Shown: positions 19,835-29,970, numbered from the stretch's first letter. The stretch is DNA of 64,000 nucleotides from Flavobacteriaceae bacterium bin25 (GCA_002238525.1 MPMN01000010.1:1-64000); one strand, 5' to 3'. Notes: generated by a model from the letters alone, not told the origin. Translations and numbers: made by a program.

Positions 19835-19852
19835 ACTTTCAGACAGCTTCGG

Positions 19853-19885
19853 TTTGATAGAACTATTGATGAACAATTATATTTG
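19853..19885 (+). promoter_or_regulatory. Promoter for VOC gene: TTTG - 21 nt - TATATTTG
   Basis: TTTG at 19853-19856 and TATATTTG at 19878-19885 form a complete Bacteroidota-type -33/-7 pair with a 21 nt spacer. The -7 box ends 17 nt before ATG 19902, which decides that start over the longer open frame. Confidence 0.65.
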
Positions 19886-19901
19886 GCGTAAAATTAATCT
19901 C

Positions 19902-20324
19902 ATGGCATCTTTATATCCTTTTCATCTAGCAATTCCGGTGAATGATTTAGAAAAAACCAAAAATTTTTACCAACAGACCTTAGGCTGTAACCCAGGAAGA
20001 AATGCCGAACATTGGGCAGATTATAATCTTTTTGGACACCAACTTGTTTTGCATTTCGACCCTGATCACCATCCCAACTTGCACCACAACAAGGTGGATG
20101 GGCACTCTGTACCGGTACCCCATTTCGGCGTAGTTCTAGGATGGAATGAGTTTGAAAAATTCGCAGATTTGCTCAAAACAAAGGAAGTACAGTTCATCAT
20201 TGAACCCTATAGGAGATTCAAGGGGCTAGCAGGAGAACAAATGACCATGTTCTTCTACGATCCATCAGGGAATGCTTTGGAATTTAAATCCTTTAAAAAT
20301 CCGGACCAGCTTTTTGCTAGATGA
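19902..20324 (+). CDS. VOC-family (glyoxalase/dioxygenase fold) protein
   Basis: A 140-residue protein with the two beta-alpha-beta-beta-beta units of the vicinal oxygen chelate superfamily. HLAIPVNDLEKTKNFYQ opens the first unit and FFYDPSGNALEFKSF closes the second, with His, His and Glu positioned as metal ligands. The reaction is not predictable from sequence; family members include dioxygenases, lyases and resistance proteins. The start at 19902 rather than 19818 follows from the promoter position. Convergent with folD. Confidence 0.82.
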   Translation: MASLYPFHLAIPVNDLEKTKNFYQQTLGCNPGRNAEHWADYNLFGHQLVLHFDPDHHPNLHHNKVDGHSVPVPHFGVVLGWNEFEKFADLLKTKEVQFIIEPYRRFKGLAGEQMTMFFYDPSGNALEFKSFKNPDQLFAR

Positions 20325-20371
20325 AATAACTACTGTACCTTACACCTAGTTCTACCTTTGGACATCTAAGC

Positions 20372-21268
20372 TTATGAGACTGCATCAAGTCTTACAACTT
20401 TTCTTTCGCTAGCTAATAAAGTATTCTTCAAAAGCATCGCTATTGTCATAGGGCCTACTCCTCCGGGAACTGGAGTAATGGCTTTAGCCTTTTTTGAAAC
20501 GCCCTCAAAGTCAACATCCCCTTTGAGTACATACCCCCGTTTGGCATTTGAATCAGAAACTCTCGTTATACCGACATCAATCACCACAGATCCTTCTTTA
20601 ACCATGTCTGCTTTAAGAAATTCCGGTCTCCCTAGTGCAGTTATGATGATGTCAGCAGATCGCGTGAGATGATCCAAATTTATTGTCCTACTATGGGCAA
20701 GAGTAACCGTTGCATTGGCATATTTTTTTTTCTGACTGATCAATATACTGATTGGTCTGCCCACGATGTGACTTCTGCCGATTACTACACAATGTTTTGA
20801 AGCCACCTCTATGTCGTAGCGCTTAAGTAATTCCATTATACCGAATGGAGTCGCAGGAATAAATGTGGGCATTTCTAAAGCCATTTTACCAAAGTTAAAC
20901 GGATGAAATCCATCCACATCTTTATTTGGATCAACAGCCATAAGAATTTTTTGTTCATCAATGTGCTTTGGAAGCGGCAGTTGTACGATATACCCATCAA
21001 CGGAACTGTCATTGTTTAATTGATCTATTATTTGAATCAATTGGGCTTCTGAGATAGAGTCTTTTTCTTTCACCAAGGTCGAAGTAAATCCCACTTTTTC
21101 ACAAGCAAGTACTTTGCTATTAACATAAGTTTGACTTGCTCCATCTGTCCCAACCAAAACTGCAGCAAGATGAGGTGGCTGTAAACCTTTCGCTTTTCGA
21201 TCTTCCACTTCTTTTTTGATTTCTTCTTTGATTAAAGCAGAAATCTTTTTCCCATCTATTATTACCAT
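20372..21268 (-). CDS. folD: Methylenetetrahydrofolate dehydrogenase/cyclohydrolase
   Basis: A 298-residue bifunctional enzyme interconverting methylene-THF, methenyl-THF and formyl-THF with NADP. Signatures: YVNSKVLACEKVGF with the catalytic Lys, VQLPLPKHIDEQKIL, DVDGFHPFNFG, the nucleotide loop VVIGRSHIVGRP and PVPGGVGPMTIAML. Length is standard. Its ATG lies 11 nt downstream of the ffh stop, so the pair is probably cotranscribed. Confidence 0.96.
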   Translation of the reverse strand: MVIIDGKKISALIKEEIKKEVEDRKAKGLQPPHLAAVLVGTDGASQTYVNSKVLACEKVGFTSTLVKEKDSISEAQLIQIIDQLNNDSSVDGYIVQLPLPKHIDEQKILMAVDPNKDVDGFHPFNFGKMALEMPTFIPATPFGIMELLKRYDIEVASKHCVVIGRSHIVGRPISILISQKKKYANATVTLAHSRTINLDHLTRSADIIITALGRPEFLKADMVKEGSVVIDVGITRVSDSNAKRGYVLKGDVDFEGVSKKAKAITPVPGGVGPMTIAMLLKNTLLASERKVVRLDAVS

Positions 21269-21279
21269 GGCAAAATATC

Positions 21280-22599
21280 CTATATATTTAAGTGAGACAT
21301 CATCTTGGATCTATCTGACAAACTCATTTTCATCATTTTACCGATATGTTCGTATGTACCCAGTACCTGATTTACACTTGATAGGGTGTTTCCAGATCCG
21401 TTGGCAATTCGAATTTTTCTGCTATGATTAATGATTTTGGGGTTTGAACGCTCCTTTGGAGTCATTGATTGATAAATATGTCTTATCACGGCAATACGTT
21501 GGGCAAATTCTTCCGTGTCTTCTGGATTTTGATTCTGCACGGGAAGTAAATTGCTAAGTCGTTTTAGGCCTCCCATCTTTTGCAACATATTGAGTTGAAC
21601 CATCAAATCGTCTAAGTTGAATTTGTTTTTTGATGCCTTCTTGAGTATTCGCTGAGCTTCTTTTTGATCAATAGCTTCTCTTGATTTTTCCACCAAACTG
21701 ACTATATCTCCCATACCCAGGATCCTATTGGCCATCCTTTTGGGGTGAAACACTTCGATATCTTCTAACTTTTCTCCCACACCGACATATAGGATAGGCT
21801 TTTCTACTACAGACATTACCGATAAAGCAGACCCCCCTCTAGCATCAGAATCTAATTTGCTCAAAACAACGCCATCCAACTCCAATACCTGATTAAATGC
21901 TTTTGCCGTATTGACTGCATCCTGCCCCATCATGGAATCCAAAACAAAAAGGGTTTGGGTTGGTCGAATTTGATTCTTGATTTGTTTTATTTCATCCATC
22001 ATCTGTTGGTCTATAGCCAATCTCCCAGCTGTATCTACAATGATGGTATCATTACCATTTGATTTGGCATGGGAAAGAGCATTACGAGCGATTTTTATGG
22101 GATTTTTAGACTCCTGTTCTGCATAAAAATCAACTTGGGCTCTTTCAGATAATATCTTCAGCTGCTCAATGGCTGCAGGTCGATAAACATCACAGGCAAC
22201 CAACAATGGTGTTTTCTTGTGTTTTTGTTTTAATTCCAAAGCCAACTTTCCAGCAATTGTCGTTTTACCTGTTCCTTGAAGACCAGCCAATAAGATAATT
22301 AGTGGACGAGACTGTAGGGGTAGGGTTTTGGTTTTTGAACCCATTAATTCTGTCAGCTCATCATGGACAATTTTTATAAAAAGTTGCTTCGGTTGAAGGC
22401 TGCTTTCCACTTTTTGCCCAATAGCTTTCTGCTTAACGCTCTTAATAAAATCATTAGCTATTTTATAACCCACATCGGCCTGTATTAATGCTCTTCTTAC
22501 TTCCTTAAGCGTTTGGCCGATATTGACTTGAGTGATTTTTCCTTGACCTTTAAGAACTTTAAAAGCTGAATTTAATTTTTCTGCTAGATTGTTGAACAT
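21280..22599 (-). CDS. ffh: Signal recognition particle protein
   Basis: The SRP54 GTPase, about 439 residues, which with 4.5S RNA targets nascent membrane proteins to FtsY. Order: N domain, G domain with P-loop GLQGTGKTTIAGKLA, DTAGR and TKLD-like VLSKLDSDARGG, then the M domain with the methionine-rich LMVQLNMLQKMGG segment. I place the start at the ATG of MFNNLAEKLNSAFK (22599); the frame opens 24 codons earlier but that addition has no family match. Followed by folD. Confidence 0.95.
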   Translation of the reverse strand: MFNNLAEKLNSAFKVLKGQGKITQVNIGQTLKEVRRALIQADVGYKIANDFIKSVKQKAIGQKVESSLQPKQLFIKIVHDELTELMGSKTKTLPLQSRPLIILLAGLQGTGKTTIAGKLALELKQKHKKTPLLVACDVYRPAAIEQLKILSERAQVDFYAEQESKNPIKIARNALSHAKSNGNDTIIVDTAGRLAIDQQMMDEIKQIKNQIRPTQTLFVLDSMMGQDAVNTAKAFNQVLELDGVVLSKLDSDARGGSALSVMSVVEKPILYVGVGEKLEDIEVFHPKRMANRILGMGDIVSLVEKSREAIDQKEAQRILKKASKNKFNLDDLMVQLNMLQKMGGLKRLSNLLPVQNQNPEDTEEFAQRIAVIRHIYQSMTPKERSNPKIINHSRKIRIANGSGNTLSSVNQVLGTYEHIGKMMKMSLSDRSKMMSHLNI

Positions 22600-22723
22600 C
22601 CTTAAAAATTTTAGTCCGCAATTTACAAATACTCTGCCTCTGAAATGATTTTCCAAACGTTTCCACCACATTGATAAATCTCATTTAGGCCATCTTTTTT
22701 GAAGGAAATTGTAAATTGACGCC

Positions 22724-24151
22724 ATGAATCAAAAACCCTTGCCGCTAGCTGCAGCTTTAATACCCATCATAGTTCTTATACTATTGCTTTCCTATAATGT
22801 ATTTGTATTCAAGGATGATGCCCTGGGAGGATCGAATCAATTTATCCTTTTGTTTGGCGGAGTGGTTGCATCTATCGTGGGATTCGTCTACAAAGTTCCC
22901 TACAAGAGGATGCTTGCAAGAGTTTCAGAGAGTGTCCAATCAGTTACTCCAGCTGTCCTAATTCTTTTATTGGTTGGGGCTCTCGCTGGTACTTGGCTTA
23001 TCAGCGGAGTAATTCCAGCAATGATATATTATGGACTGCAGATACTAGATCCCTCGTTTTTTCTTCCTGCATGTCTTGTGGTTTGTTGTTTCATTTCTTT
23101 GGCAACCGGAAGCTCTTGGACTACATCGGCTACTGTTGGGATTGCCTTGATCGGTATCGGCAATGCTTTGAGTATCCCCATGGGGATGACCGCAGGAGCA
23201 GTAATTTCAGGAGCCTATTTTGGTGATAAGATGTCGCCTTTAAGTGATACGACCAATTTAGCTCCGGCAATGGCAGGATCGGAACTGTTTACCCATATAC
23301 GGTATATGACCTACACTACAGCTCCTAGTATTTTAATCACGCTCGGTGTTTTCGTGGTACTTGGATTTGGTTTGAACACACATCAACCTGCTGACATCTC
23401 TCCCATTTTAGAAGCTATTTCAGAGAAATTCAACCTCAGTGGGTTACTTTTTTTGGTCCCTGCAACAGTGATTTTTTTGATCATAAAAAAGTCTCCCCCT
23501 CTGGTGGCTTTATTCCAAGGAGTTTTAATAGCCATTGTATTTGCTTTAATTTTCCAGAGGCCTCTGCTGATTGAATTGACTCAAAATGGAATTCTAAATT
23601 TTGAAAATGGCTACCGAATTATTTTAGACTCTATAACCACCAAAATTGAAATTCAAACTAGTAGTGTCATTTTGAGCGATTTGTTTGTTTCAGGTGGTAT
23701 GCATGGTATGCTCGGTACTATTTGGCTCATTATTTGTGCTATGGTCTTTGGTGGCGTGCTAGATGCTATAGGTGCTTTAGAGACAATCAGTCGAGCCCTT
23801 TTAAGATGGGCAAAAAGCACTTTCCAACTCATTCTATCTACCGTTGCATCTTCCCTTACTGTTAATATTACCGCCTCAGATCAATACCTCGCAATAGTAG
23901 TGCCTGGAAAAATGTTTGCCAAATCATATAAGGATCGAAATCTAGCACCAGAAAATTTAAGCAGAACTTTAGAAGATGCGGGAACGGTTACTTCGGTTTT
24001 GATTCCGTGGAATACCGGTGGTGCTTATCAATCGGGGGTTCTAGGCGTTGGTGTGGCTGAATACTTTATCTATGCAGTTTTCAACTGGATTAGTCCATTA
24101 ATGACCCTCTTTTTTGCCTTATTTCGTATAAAAATAAAATCCCTAGTCTGA
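22724..24151 (+). CDS. nhaC: NhaC-family Na+/H+ antiporter
   Basis: A 475-residue polytopic membrane protein of the NhaC ion transporter superfamily. It has about 12 hydrophobic segments and the family signatures GSSWTTSATVGIALIGIG, SGAYFGDKMSPLSDTTNLAP and the C-terminal SVLIPWNTGGAYQSGVLG. It exchanges cytoplasmic Na+ (or carries malate/lactate with Na+ in some relatives) against protons. Divergent from ffh; the ATG follows a weak -7-like TAAATTGA. Confidence 0.9.
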   Translation: MNQKPLPLAAALIPIIVLILLLSYNVFVFKDDALGGSNQFILLFGGVVASIVGFVYKVPYKRMLARVSESVQSVTPAVLILLLVGALAGTWLISGVIPAMIYYGLQILDPSFFLPACLVVCCFISLATGSSWTTSATVGIALIGIGNALSIPMGMTAGAVISGAYFGDKMSPLSDTTNLAPAMAGSELFTHIRYMTYTTAPSILITLGVFVVLGFGLNTHQPADISPILEAISEKFNLSGLLFLVPATVIFLIIKKSPPLVALFQGVLIAIVFALIFQRPLLIELTQNGILNFENGYRIILDSITTKIEIQTSSVILSDLFVSGGMHGMLGTIWLIICAMVFGGVLDAIGALETISRALLRWAKSTFQLILSTVASSLTVNITASDQYLAIVVPGKMFAKSYKDRNLAPENLSRTLEDAGTVTSVLIPWNTGGAYQSGVLGVGVAEYFIYAVFNWISPLMTLFFALFRIKIKSLV

Positions 24152-24417
24152 GGTTTAGGAATATATTTCTTGCTAAATTATGTCAATGTATAACTAAAAT
24201 GGTATTAATATGACAATTTTAATCACTGTATTATTCAACAATCGTTTTAGATTCGTACAGACACTAATATTTTTTCTTTGGAATTAAATATACTTTTGCT
24301 AGGCATCAATTTCTTTCTGATAGAAAGAGTAATACCTCAATATTCTTGAATCAACCCCATCCACTAGGTTAATTTCTACCTTTGTCAGTGAATAATATCA
24401 ATCCCCAAGAATAAATT
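24152..24417. other. Gap upstream of ftsK
   Basis: No gene. It holds TACTTTTG at 24291-24298 and TACCTTTG at 24377-24384, both fits to the -7 element, and at 24347-24357 an inverted partial match to the IS-end-like repeat (11 bases). Confidence 0.4.
24377..24384 (+). promoter_or_regulatory. Candidate -7 promoter element for ftsK
   Basis: TACCTTTG fits TAnnTTTG and ends 33 nt before ATG 24418. A second match is at 24291-24298. Confidence 0.45.
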
Positions 24418-26649
24418 ATGCCGTTTGGTCAAGCCATACGCCAGAGGAAATCCCAAAGGAATCGTGATCTAAGAATCATCTTGGGGATTTTTCTAATTAT
24501 TGGATCGATAATGTTGCTATTGGCTTGTATTTCTTTCCTCTTCTATTGGAAAGAAGACTTTTCTACTCAGGCTTTGCTCGGGGACCGAACAATTACGGCA
24601 CAAAATATACTCAGTAAGGTCGGATCGTTTATCTCTCATTTTCTTATTTACGACCTCTTTGGTGTTGCTAGTCTTTTGTTTCCTTATCTATTTTTTCGAA
24701 CAGGTATTACTGTCATTATCAACAAAAAAATCTCTCGATTGTTTTATTTATGGATAAAGGGATTGTTACGCATATTGTGGCTAAGTGTTTGTCTAGGCTT
24801 TTTGAATAATTACAATCCTATGCTCGGAGGAGTCGTTGGGTATGAAATCCATGAGTATTTAATTGATTATGTCGGGCTGATAGGGCTGATAGGGATTCTT
24901 TTTTTTATTTTTCTGTGTTTCGCAGTTATCGAATGGAATTATCAGCCGGAGCTCCAGAAGGTTCGAAATGTCACCGGAGGTTCCAAGACCACCAAGAGAC
25001 CACCTGATACTCAAAGTACCAAAAAGCTACGCGATTCTAAAACCATGGTTGCCAAACCATCCAAAAAAGCAAACAAGAAACCCATTACACAGGCTCAATC
25101 AGAAAAAGAGCAACTACCTAAGGGGGCTTTTGACCCTCGATCTTTACTACCAGGTTATACCTTACCTCACCTTGGATTGCTCAAATCACATTATAAATCA
25201 AATACCCAGATCAATGAAAAAGAATTAGAAACCAATAAGCGGATCATTCAACAAAAGCTTGAAAGTTATCGTCTTAGAGTAACCATTGTCAAGGCAACAA
25301 TAGGTCCCACGGTTACACTCTACGAATTGGTTCCTGAAAAAGGTGTCCGCATTGGAGGAATCCAAAAATTAGAAAAAGACATTGCTCTAGCTCTTTCGGC
25401 TGTGAGCATCAGGATTATTGCACCCATTCCTGGAAAAGGTACTGTTGGTATTGAAGTTCCTAATCGCATACCCACCATTGTGGCTATCAGAGATATCTTG
25501 GCTTCACCAGATTTCATTGAAATAGTCAAACAGAAATCTATGGAATTACCTATTACTTTGGGTAAAACCGTCGGTTCGGAAAACTTTCAGATTGACTTAG
25601 CTCAAATGCCCCATCTTCTAGTTGCCGGAGCTACAGGACAAGGCAAATCAGTGGGTTTGAATACCATCATCATGTCTACACTCTACACCAAACACCCAGA
25701 AGAGGTAAAGCTTGTGATGATTGACCCCAAAATGGTCGAGCTGAAGGTTTACAGTAAATTGTCTAGGCATTATTTGGCTAGAATTCCAAATATTTCCGAG
25801 CCGGTGATCACAAACTATCAGGAAGCCAAAGACACATTGAAGTCTTTGTGTGAAGAGATGACCAATCGATATACTTTACTAAAAAAAGCAGGTTGTCGGA
25901 ATCTATTAGAATACAATCACAAAATTCGCAAGCGTTCGCTTTCTACATCGGAAGGGCATAAATTTCTGCCCTATATTATCCTCATCATTGATGAATTTGC
26001 TGATTTAATCATGGCCTCAGGAAAAGAAGTCGAATCCTCAATTACTAGATTGGCTCAGTTATCTCGTGCAGTGGGTATTCATTTGATTATTGCTACCCAA
26101 AGACCATCAGTCAATGTCATTACAGGGCTAATCAAGGCAAATTTTCCTGCCAGAATAGCCTTTAAAGTCGTTTCGAATACGGATTCGCGAACTATTTTAG
26201 ATCAATCAGGTGCCAACCAACTTATTGGACGTGGGGATATGTTATTTTCTTACCAAACCAAAACAACTAGAATCCAGTGTGCCTATGTGGGTACTTCGGA
26301 AGTAGAAAATGTAGTAAAATTTATCTCTAACCAAAGGGGATGTAACCAACCTTATCTGTTACCGGAGGTTGAGGAAGAAAATGAAAACACCGATGGTTTA
26401 GAACAGCGTGGAGATCTAGATAAATTCTTTGTGGAAGCAGCCGAGCTTGTGGTACAAACCCAAAAAGGATCTACTTCAAATGTCCAAAGAAAATTACAAG
26501 TAGGGTATAATCGAGCTGGTAGAATTATGGATCAGTTGGAACAAGCCCATATCGTTGGACCCGCTAAGGGAAGTAAGCCCCGAAATGTCTTAATCACCAC
26601 TTTAGATGAGCTTCATACACACCTTCAAAATCTCAGTATTGAAGTCTAA
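24418..26649 (+). CDS. ftsK: FtsK/SpoIIIE-family DNA translocase
   Basis: A 743-residue septal DNA pump. The N-terminal 170 residues hold four membrane helices, followed by a short basic linker (about 180-235), the translocase core with Walker A GATGQGKSVGLN near residue 405 and Walker B-like ILIIDEFADLIM, and a C-terminal winged-helix gamma domain. It moves chromosomes clear of the septum and activates dimer resolution. The linker is short compared with E. coli FtsK but normal for Bacteroidota. Start of a run ftsK-lolA-lptF-ribBA. Confidence 0.95.
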   Translation: MPFGQAIRQRKSQRNRDLRIILGIFLIIGSIMLLLACISFLFYWKEDFSTQALLGDRTITAQNILSKVGSFISHFLIYDLFGVASLLFPYLFFRTGITVIINKKISRLFYLWIKGLLRILWLSVCLGFLNNYNPMLGGVVGYEIHEYLIDYVGLIGLIGILFFIFLCFAVIEWNYQPELQKVRNVTGGSKTTKRPPDTQSTKKLRDSKTMVAKPSKKANKKPITQAQSEKEQLPKGAFDPRSLLPGYTLPHLGLLKSHYKSNTQINEKELETNKRIIQQKLESYRLRVTIVKATIGPTVTLYELVPEKGVRIGGIQKLEKDIALALSAVSIRIIAPIPGKGTVGIEVPNRIPTIVAIRDILASPDFIEIVKQKSMELPITLGKTVGSENFQIDLAQMPHLLVAGATGQGKSVGLNTIIMSTLYTKHPEEVKLVMIDPKMVELKVYSKLSRHYLARIPNISEPVITNYQEAKDTLKSLCEEMTNRYTLLKKAGCRNLLEYNHKIRKRSLSTSEGHKFLPYIILIIDEFADLIMASGKEVESSITRLAQLSRAVGIHLIIATQRPSVNVITGLIKANFPARIAFKVVSNTDSRTILDQSGANQLIGRGDMLFSYQTKTTRIQCAYVGTSEVENVVKFISNQRGCNQPYLLPEVEEENENTDGLEQRGDLDKFFVEAAELVVQTQKGSTSNVQRKLQVGYNRAGRIMDQLEQAHIVGPAKGSKPRNVLITTLDELHTHLQNLSIEV

Positions 26650-26684
26650 GTTAAACCTTCTTGGTAGTTTGATTCAACCGGCTA

Positions 26685-27386
26685 ATGATGGCTAAAAGCA
26701 CTATTTTCTTTTCTCTGATTTTCTCCAAAAAACCGAAATTCTGGTCTCAGAATTTTGTAATGCTTTGTTGTGCGTTTATGTCTATTTATATATTGTCTGG
26801 TCAGCAAGAGAACAAAGCAACCCAAATAGTTGTTTCATTGATTGAACATTATGATTCATTTGATAACATCTCAGCGAAATTTACCTATCAAGAAAGGATG
26901 AAATCTTCGGCGGAATCTACTAACGAAATACTCGGTTTTATCACGATGCAGAAAAATTTATATGTTGTCTCTATTCCAAATCTGGAATTACGATTTGATG
27001 GAAAATATTTGTACACCATTTCATCTGAAAACAAGGAAGTCTTCCGAAGCGAGAACACCGGTGAGGAGAATACTCCTTTTCATCTATTTAATCTCCTGTC
27101 CTATCTACAAGAAAACTATGTAGCTAGTATGGATATCGTCCAAAATTTTCAAGATCAGAGGCTTCAATTTATAAATCTTGAACCAACCGCCACCGCTGGC
27201 GACATTGAATCGGTGTTATTGGGTATCAATACTGATTCAGACGAGTTAGTTTCTATAACCATGGAGAACACAGCACAACAGCTCACTCAAATTACTTTTT
27301 CTGATTATACCTATAATCGGGGATTAACTTCGGATTTTTTTGCTTTTCAACGTGAGAATTATCCCGACTATATTATCATTGAATAA
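26685..27386 (+). CDS. LolA-like outer-membrane lipoprotein carrier
   Basis: A 233-residue exported protein. After a hydrophobic segment ending in SGQQ (about residues 24-42) comes a LolA-type beta fold: YDSFDNISAKFTYQERM, LGFITMQKNLYVV and a late SLLGINTDSDELVSI-like strand region. LolA carries lipoproteins across the periplasm to the outer membrane. Its stop is immediately followed by the ATG of the LptF/G-like gene, so the two are one operon of envelope transport functions. Confidence 0.85.
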   Translation: MMAKSTIFFSLIFSKKPKFWSQNFVMLCCAFMSIYILSGQQENKATQIVVSLIEHYDSFDNISAKFTYQERMKSSAESTNEILGFITMQKNLYVVSIPNLELRFDGKYLYTISSENKEVFRSENTGEENTPFHLFNLLSYLQENYVASMDIVQNFQDQRLQFINLEPTATAGDIESVLLGINTDSDELVSITMENTAQQLTQITFSDYTYNRGLTSDFFAFQRENYPDYIIIE

Positions 27387-28862
27387 ATGAACCTTTTCGA
27401 TAAGTACATTACTATAATTTATTTAAAGAGATTGGTAGCGGTCTTTCTGATATGTATGGTGATTTTCATTATCCAAACCTTTTGGTTGTATATTGATGAA
27501 CTGGCAGGTAAGGGTCTTGATTTTGTCACTATCGCTCGGTTTCTGATTTATTTCTTTCCGCGTTTGGTTCCTTTGGTATTGCCCTTGTCTGTTATCTTGG
27601 CTTCTTTGATGACTTTTGGGTCATTTGCTGAAAATTCTGAATTCGTGGCCATGAAATCCAGCGGAATGTCTCTTTGGAGGCCTCTGACTGTACTAGTTTT
27701 GGTTCATATTGTTATTGGAATTGGGGCTTTTATATTTTCAAATGAGGTCATCCCCTATGGAGAGCGAAAATCTTATGCTCTACGGAAAAATCTAGCCAAA
27801 AAGAAACCTGCATTAGCGATTCGTGAGGGAATGTTCAATGAGGTAGGGGTATACAATATCAAAGTGGAAAATATGTACGGACAAAATGATGAGTTGTTGG
27901 AAGATGTCATCATTCATCAGTATCACCCTGAGGGTAAGAACAATTTGGTGATTAAGGCCAATCGGGGAGAATTCAACAACAAAACTAGTGGTGACAATCT
28001 ACAATTAATTCTCTACGATGGAAATAGGTATGAAGATTTAGAGCCTGAAAATCCACAAGCGCTAAGTCGTTTTCCTCATACTATGGTTCATTTTGAGAAA
28101 TACATCATGAATATTGATGTTTCTGATATCAACAATGTTGATTTGTACGAAGAGGATAATACCCTTAATTACCGAACTTATGATATTGATTTATTATCTT
28201 ATCACATTGATTCATTACAGACCAGCATAATTGAACGAGTAGAAAGCCACCTCATCAATTTTATATCAACTAGCCCAATAGGGGAGATCCAAAGATTAGA
28301 GTCCTCCAAATCTCCAGATACCATACCCGAAAATGTTTTAGATTTTATTGACTCGAAGTTTTCTTACAATCAAATCAGGGCTGTCCAGAGGGCATTAGAT
28401 GACCTTAGAAATAATGAGGGAATTCTTGAGGTTAATCGGAATGAATTAAGTATACTGATTCGCTGGCTAAATGCCCATATTATCACGCTTCATGATAAAT
28501 ATGCTTTGAGTTTCTCTTGTGTATTTTTGTTTCTCATTGGGGGTTCACTTGGGGCGATAATTAGAAAAGGTGGCATTGGTTTGCCTTTTGTATTGTCCAT
28601 ATTTTTGTTCCTCACCTATCATTACATAGGTATGTTTGCTAAAAACGCCGCTGAAGACGGCAGTATATCGCCTATCCTGGGAACTTGGACATCCACTTTT
28701 ATCGTTGGGGTTCTATCTTTTTTTCTATCCAATAGGGCTTCGGCTGACAAAGAGGTATTTGATTTAGCATATTTCAACATTCGCTTAAAAAATATCTTGA
28801 TGTTCATTCCTTTGTTTGTCATCAACTTTTTTAAAAAAAATATTGGTAATGGCATTCGATAA
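27387..28862 (+). CDS. LptF/LptG-family permease (YjgP/YjgQ)
   Basis: A 491-residue membrane protein with three N-terminal helices, a periplasmic beta-jellyroll domain and three C-terminal helices, the LptF/LptG layout. The N-terminal YLKRLVAVFLICMVIFIIQTF and FFPRLVPLVLPLSVILASLMT regions are characteristic. It forms with LptB the ABC pump that drives lipopolysaccharide along the Lpt bridge. The start is contiguous with the lolA stop and its end overlaps ribBA by 14 nt. Confidence 0.9.
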   Translation: MNLFDKYITIIYLKRLVAVFLICMVIFIIQTFWLYIDELAGKGLDFVTIARFLIYFFPRLVPLVLPLSVILASLMTFGSFAENSEFVAMKSSGMSLWRPLTVLVLVHIVIGIGAFIFSNEVIPYGERKSYALRKNLAKKKPALAIREGMFNEVGVYNIKVENMYGQNDELLEDVIIHQYHPEGKNNLVIKANRGEFNNKTSGDNLQLILYDGNRYEDLEPENPQALSRFPHTMVHFEKYIMNIDVSDINNVDLYEEDNTLNYRTYDIDLLSYHIDSLQTSIIERVESHLINFISTSPIGEIQRLESSKSPDTIPENVLDFIDSKFSYNQIRAVQRALDDLRNNEGILEVNRNELSILIRWLNAHIITLHDKYALSFSCVFLFLIGGSLGAIIRKGGIGLPFVLSIFLFLTYHYIGMFAKNAAEDGSISPILGTWTSTFIVGVLSFFLSNRASADKEVFDLAYFNIRLKNILMFIPLFVINFFKKNIGNGIR

Positions 28863-29970
28863 AATCCCTGATGCCATAGAGGCGATTAAAAGGGGGAAAG
28901 TGATTGTGGTGGTTGATGATGCTGACCGGGAAAATGAAGGTGATTTTGTTGCTGCTGCTGAAATGGTCACTCCAGAATTAATCAATTTTATGGCTACTCA
29001 TGGTCGGGGGCTCATATGTGTTCCGCTTAGCCAGGATAGGTGTCAGCAGTTGCGTTTGGCAAAAATGGCTTCCAATAATACTGATCCTATGCAAACGGCA
29101 TTTACCGTTTCGGTGGATCTGAAAGGCTATGGTGTCACTACTGGAATTTCTGCTGAAGATCGTTCCAAGACCATAAAAGCCTTGGTTGACCCTAAGAGTT
29201 CGCCGGAAGATTTTGTTTTCCCTGGTCATGTCTTTCCCTTGATGGCAAAACCGGGTGGTGTTCTTCGGCGAACAGGACATACCGAGGCTGCAATTGATTT
29301 TGCATCCTTAGCGGGGATGCAACCTGCTGGGGTCATTGTGGAAATAATGAATCCTGATGGAACCATGGCTAGGGTTCCTGAATTAAAAAAGATTGCTGAA
29401 AAACACAATATCCGGATTGTATCGATCGAAGATTTGGTATCTTATCGTATGCAACATGATCGTTTGATTTCCAAGAAATTAGACGCCTCTATTCAGACTA
29501 TATATGGAGAATTCCGGCTTCGGGTATACAAGCAGACCACCAACGAAGTGATACATTTTGCATTGACCAGGGGTGAATGGACAAAACGAGAAACAATTGC
29601 TACACGGATTGAATCTTCGAGGGTAAGCAATGATATTATTAATAAAATAATCAAAGGGGGAAAATCTAAATTGGCCTCAATTTTCAATGTTGTCAATACC
29701 CAAGAAAAGGGGGCCATTCTATTTATCAATAAAGAACAAGATAGTGAAAATTTGTTGGCTAGATTTATTGAATTAGAAAGATTTCAGTCTTCTGGGGATC
29801 TCCTTAGGGTGCCTCCTATTTCTATGGACGATCGGGATTATGGTATTGGTGCTCAAATCTTGGATGATATAGGCATTAGCCGTATTTTGCTCATCAGCAA
29901 CTCGGAACAAAAGCAACGAGTTGGCATTACTGGGTATGGATTAGAAATCACCGGTTACATCCGATATTGA
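28849..29970 (+). CDS. ribB: 3,4-dihydroxy-2-butanone 4-phosphate synthase fused to a degenerate GTP cyclohydrolase II domain
   Basis: About 374 residues. The N-terminal DHBP synthase half is intact (DDADRENEGDFV, TGISAEDRSKTI, GHVFPL, RRTGHTEAAIDF) and makes the four-carbon unit of riboflavin from ribulose 5-phosphate. The C-terminal half aligns with GTP cyclohydrolase II but lacks the zinc cysteines and the HSECLTGD segment that bind GTP and metal: the equivalent stretch is IESSRVSNDIINK. It is therefore likely inactive as RibA. Start at the MAFDKI Met, overlapping lptF; the open frame begins 11 codons earlier. A separate ribA is expected elsewhere. Confidence 0.9.
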   Translation: MAFDKIPDAIEAIKRGKVIVVVDDADRENEGDFVAAAEMVTPELINFMATHGRGLICVPLSQDRCQQLRLAKMASNNTDPMQTAFTVSVDLKGYGVTTGISAEDRSKTIKALVDPKSSPEDFVFPGHVFPLMAKPGGVLRRTGHTEAAIDFASLAGMQPAGVIVEIMNPDGTMARVPELKKIAEKHNIRIVSIEDLVSYRMQHDRLISKKLDASIQTIYGEFRLRVYKQTTNEVIHFALTRGEWTKRETIATRIESSRVSNDIINKIIKGGKSKLASIFNVVNTQEKGAILFINKEQDSENLLARFIELERFQSSGDLLRVPPISMDDRDYGIGAQILDDIGISRILLISNSEQKQRVGITGYGLEITGYIRY

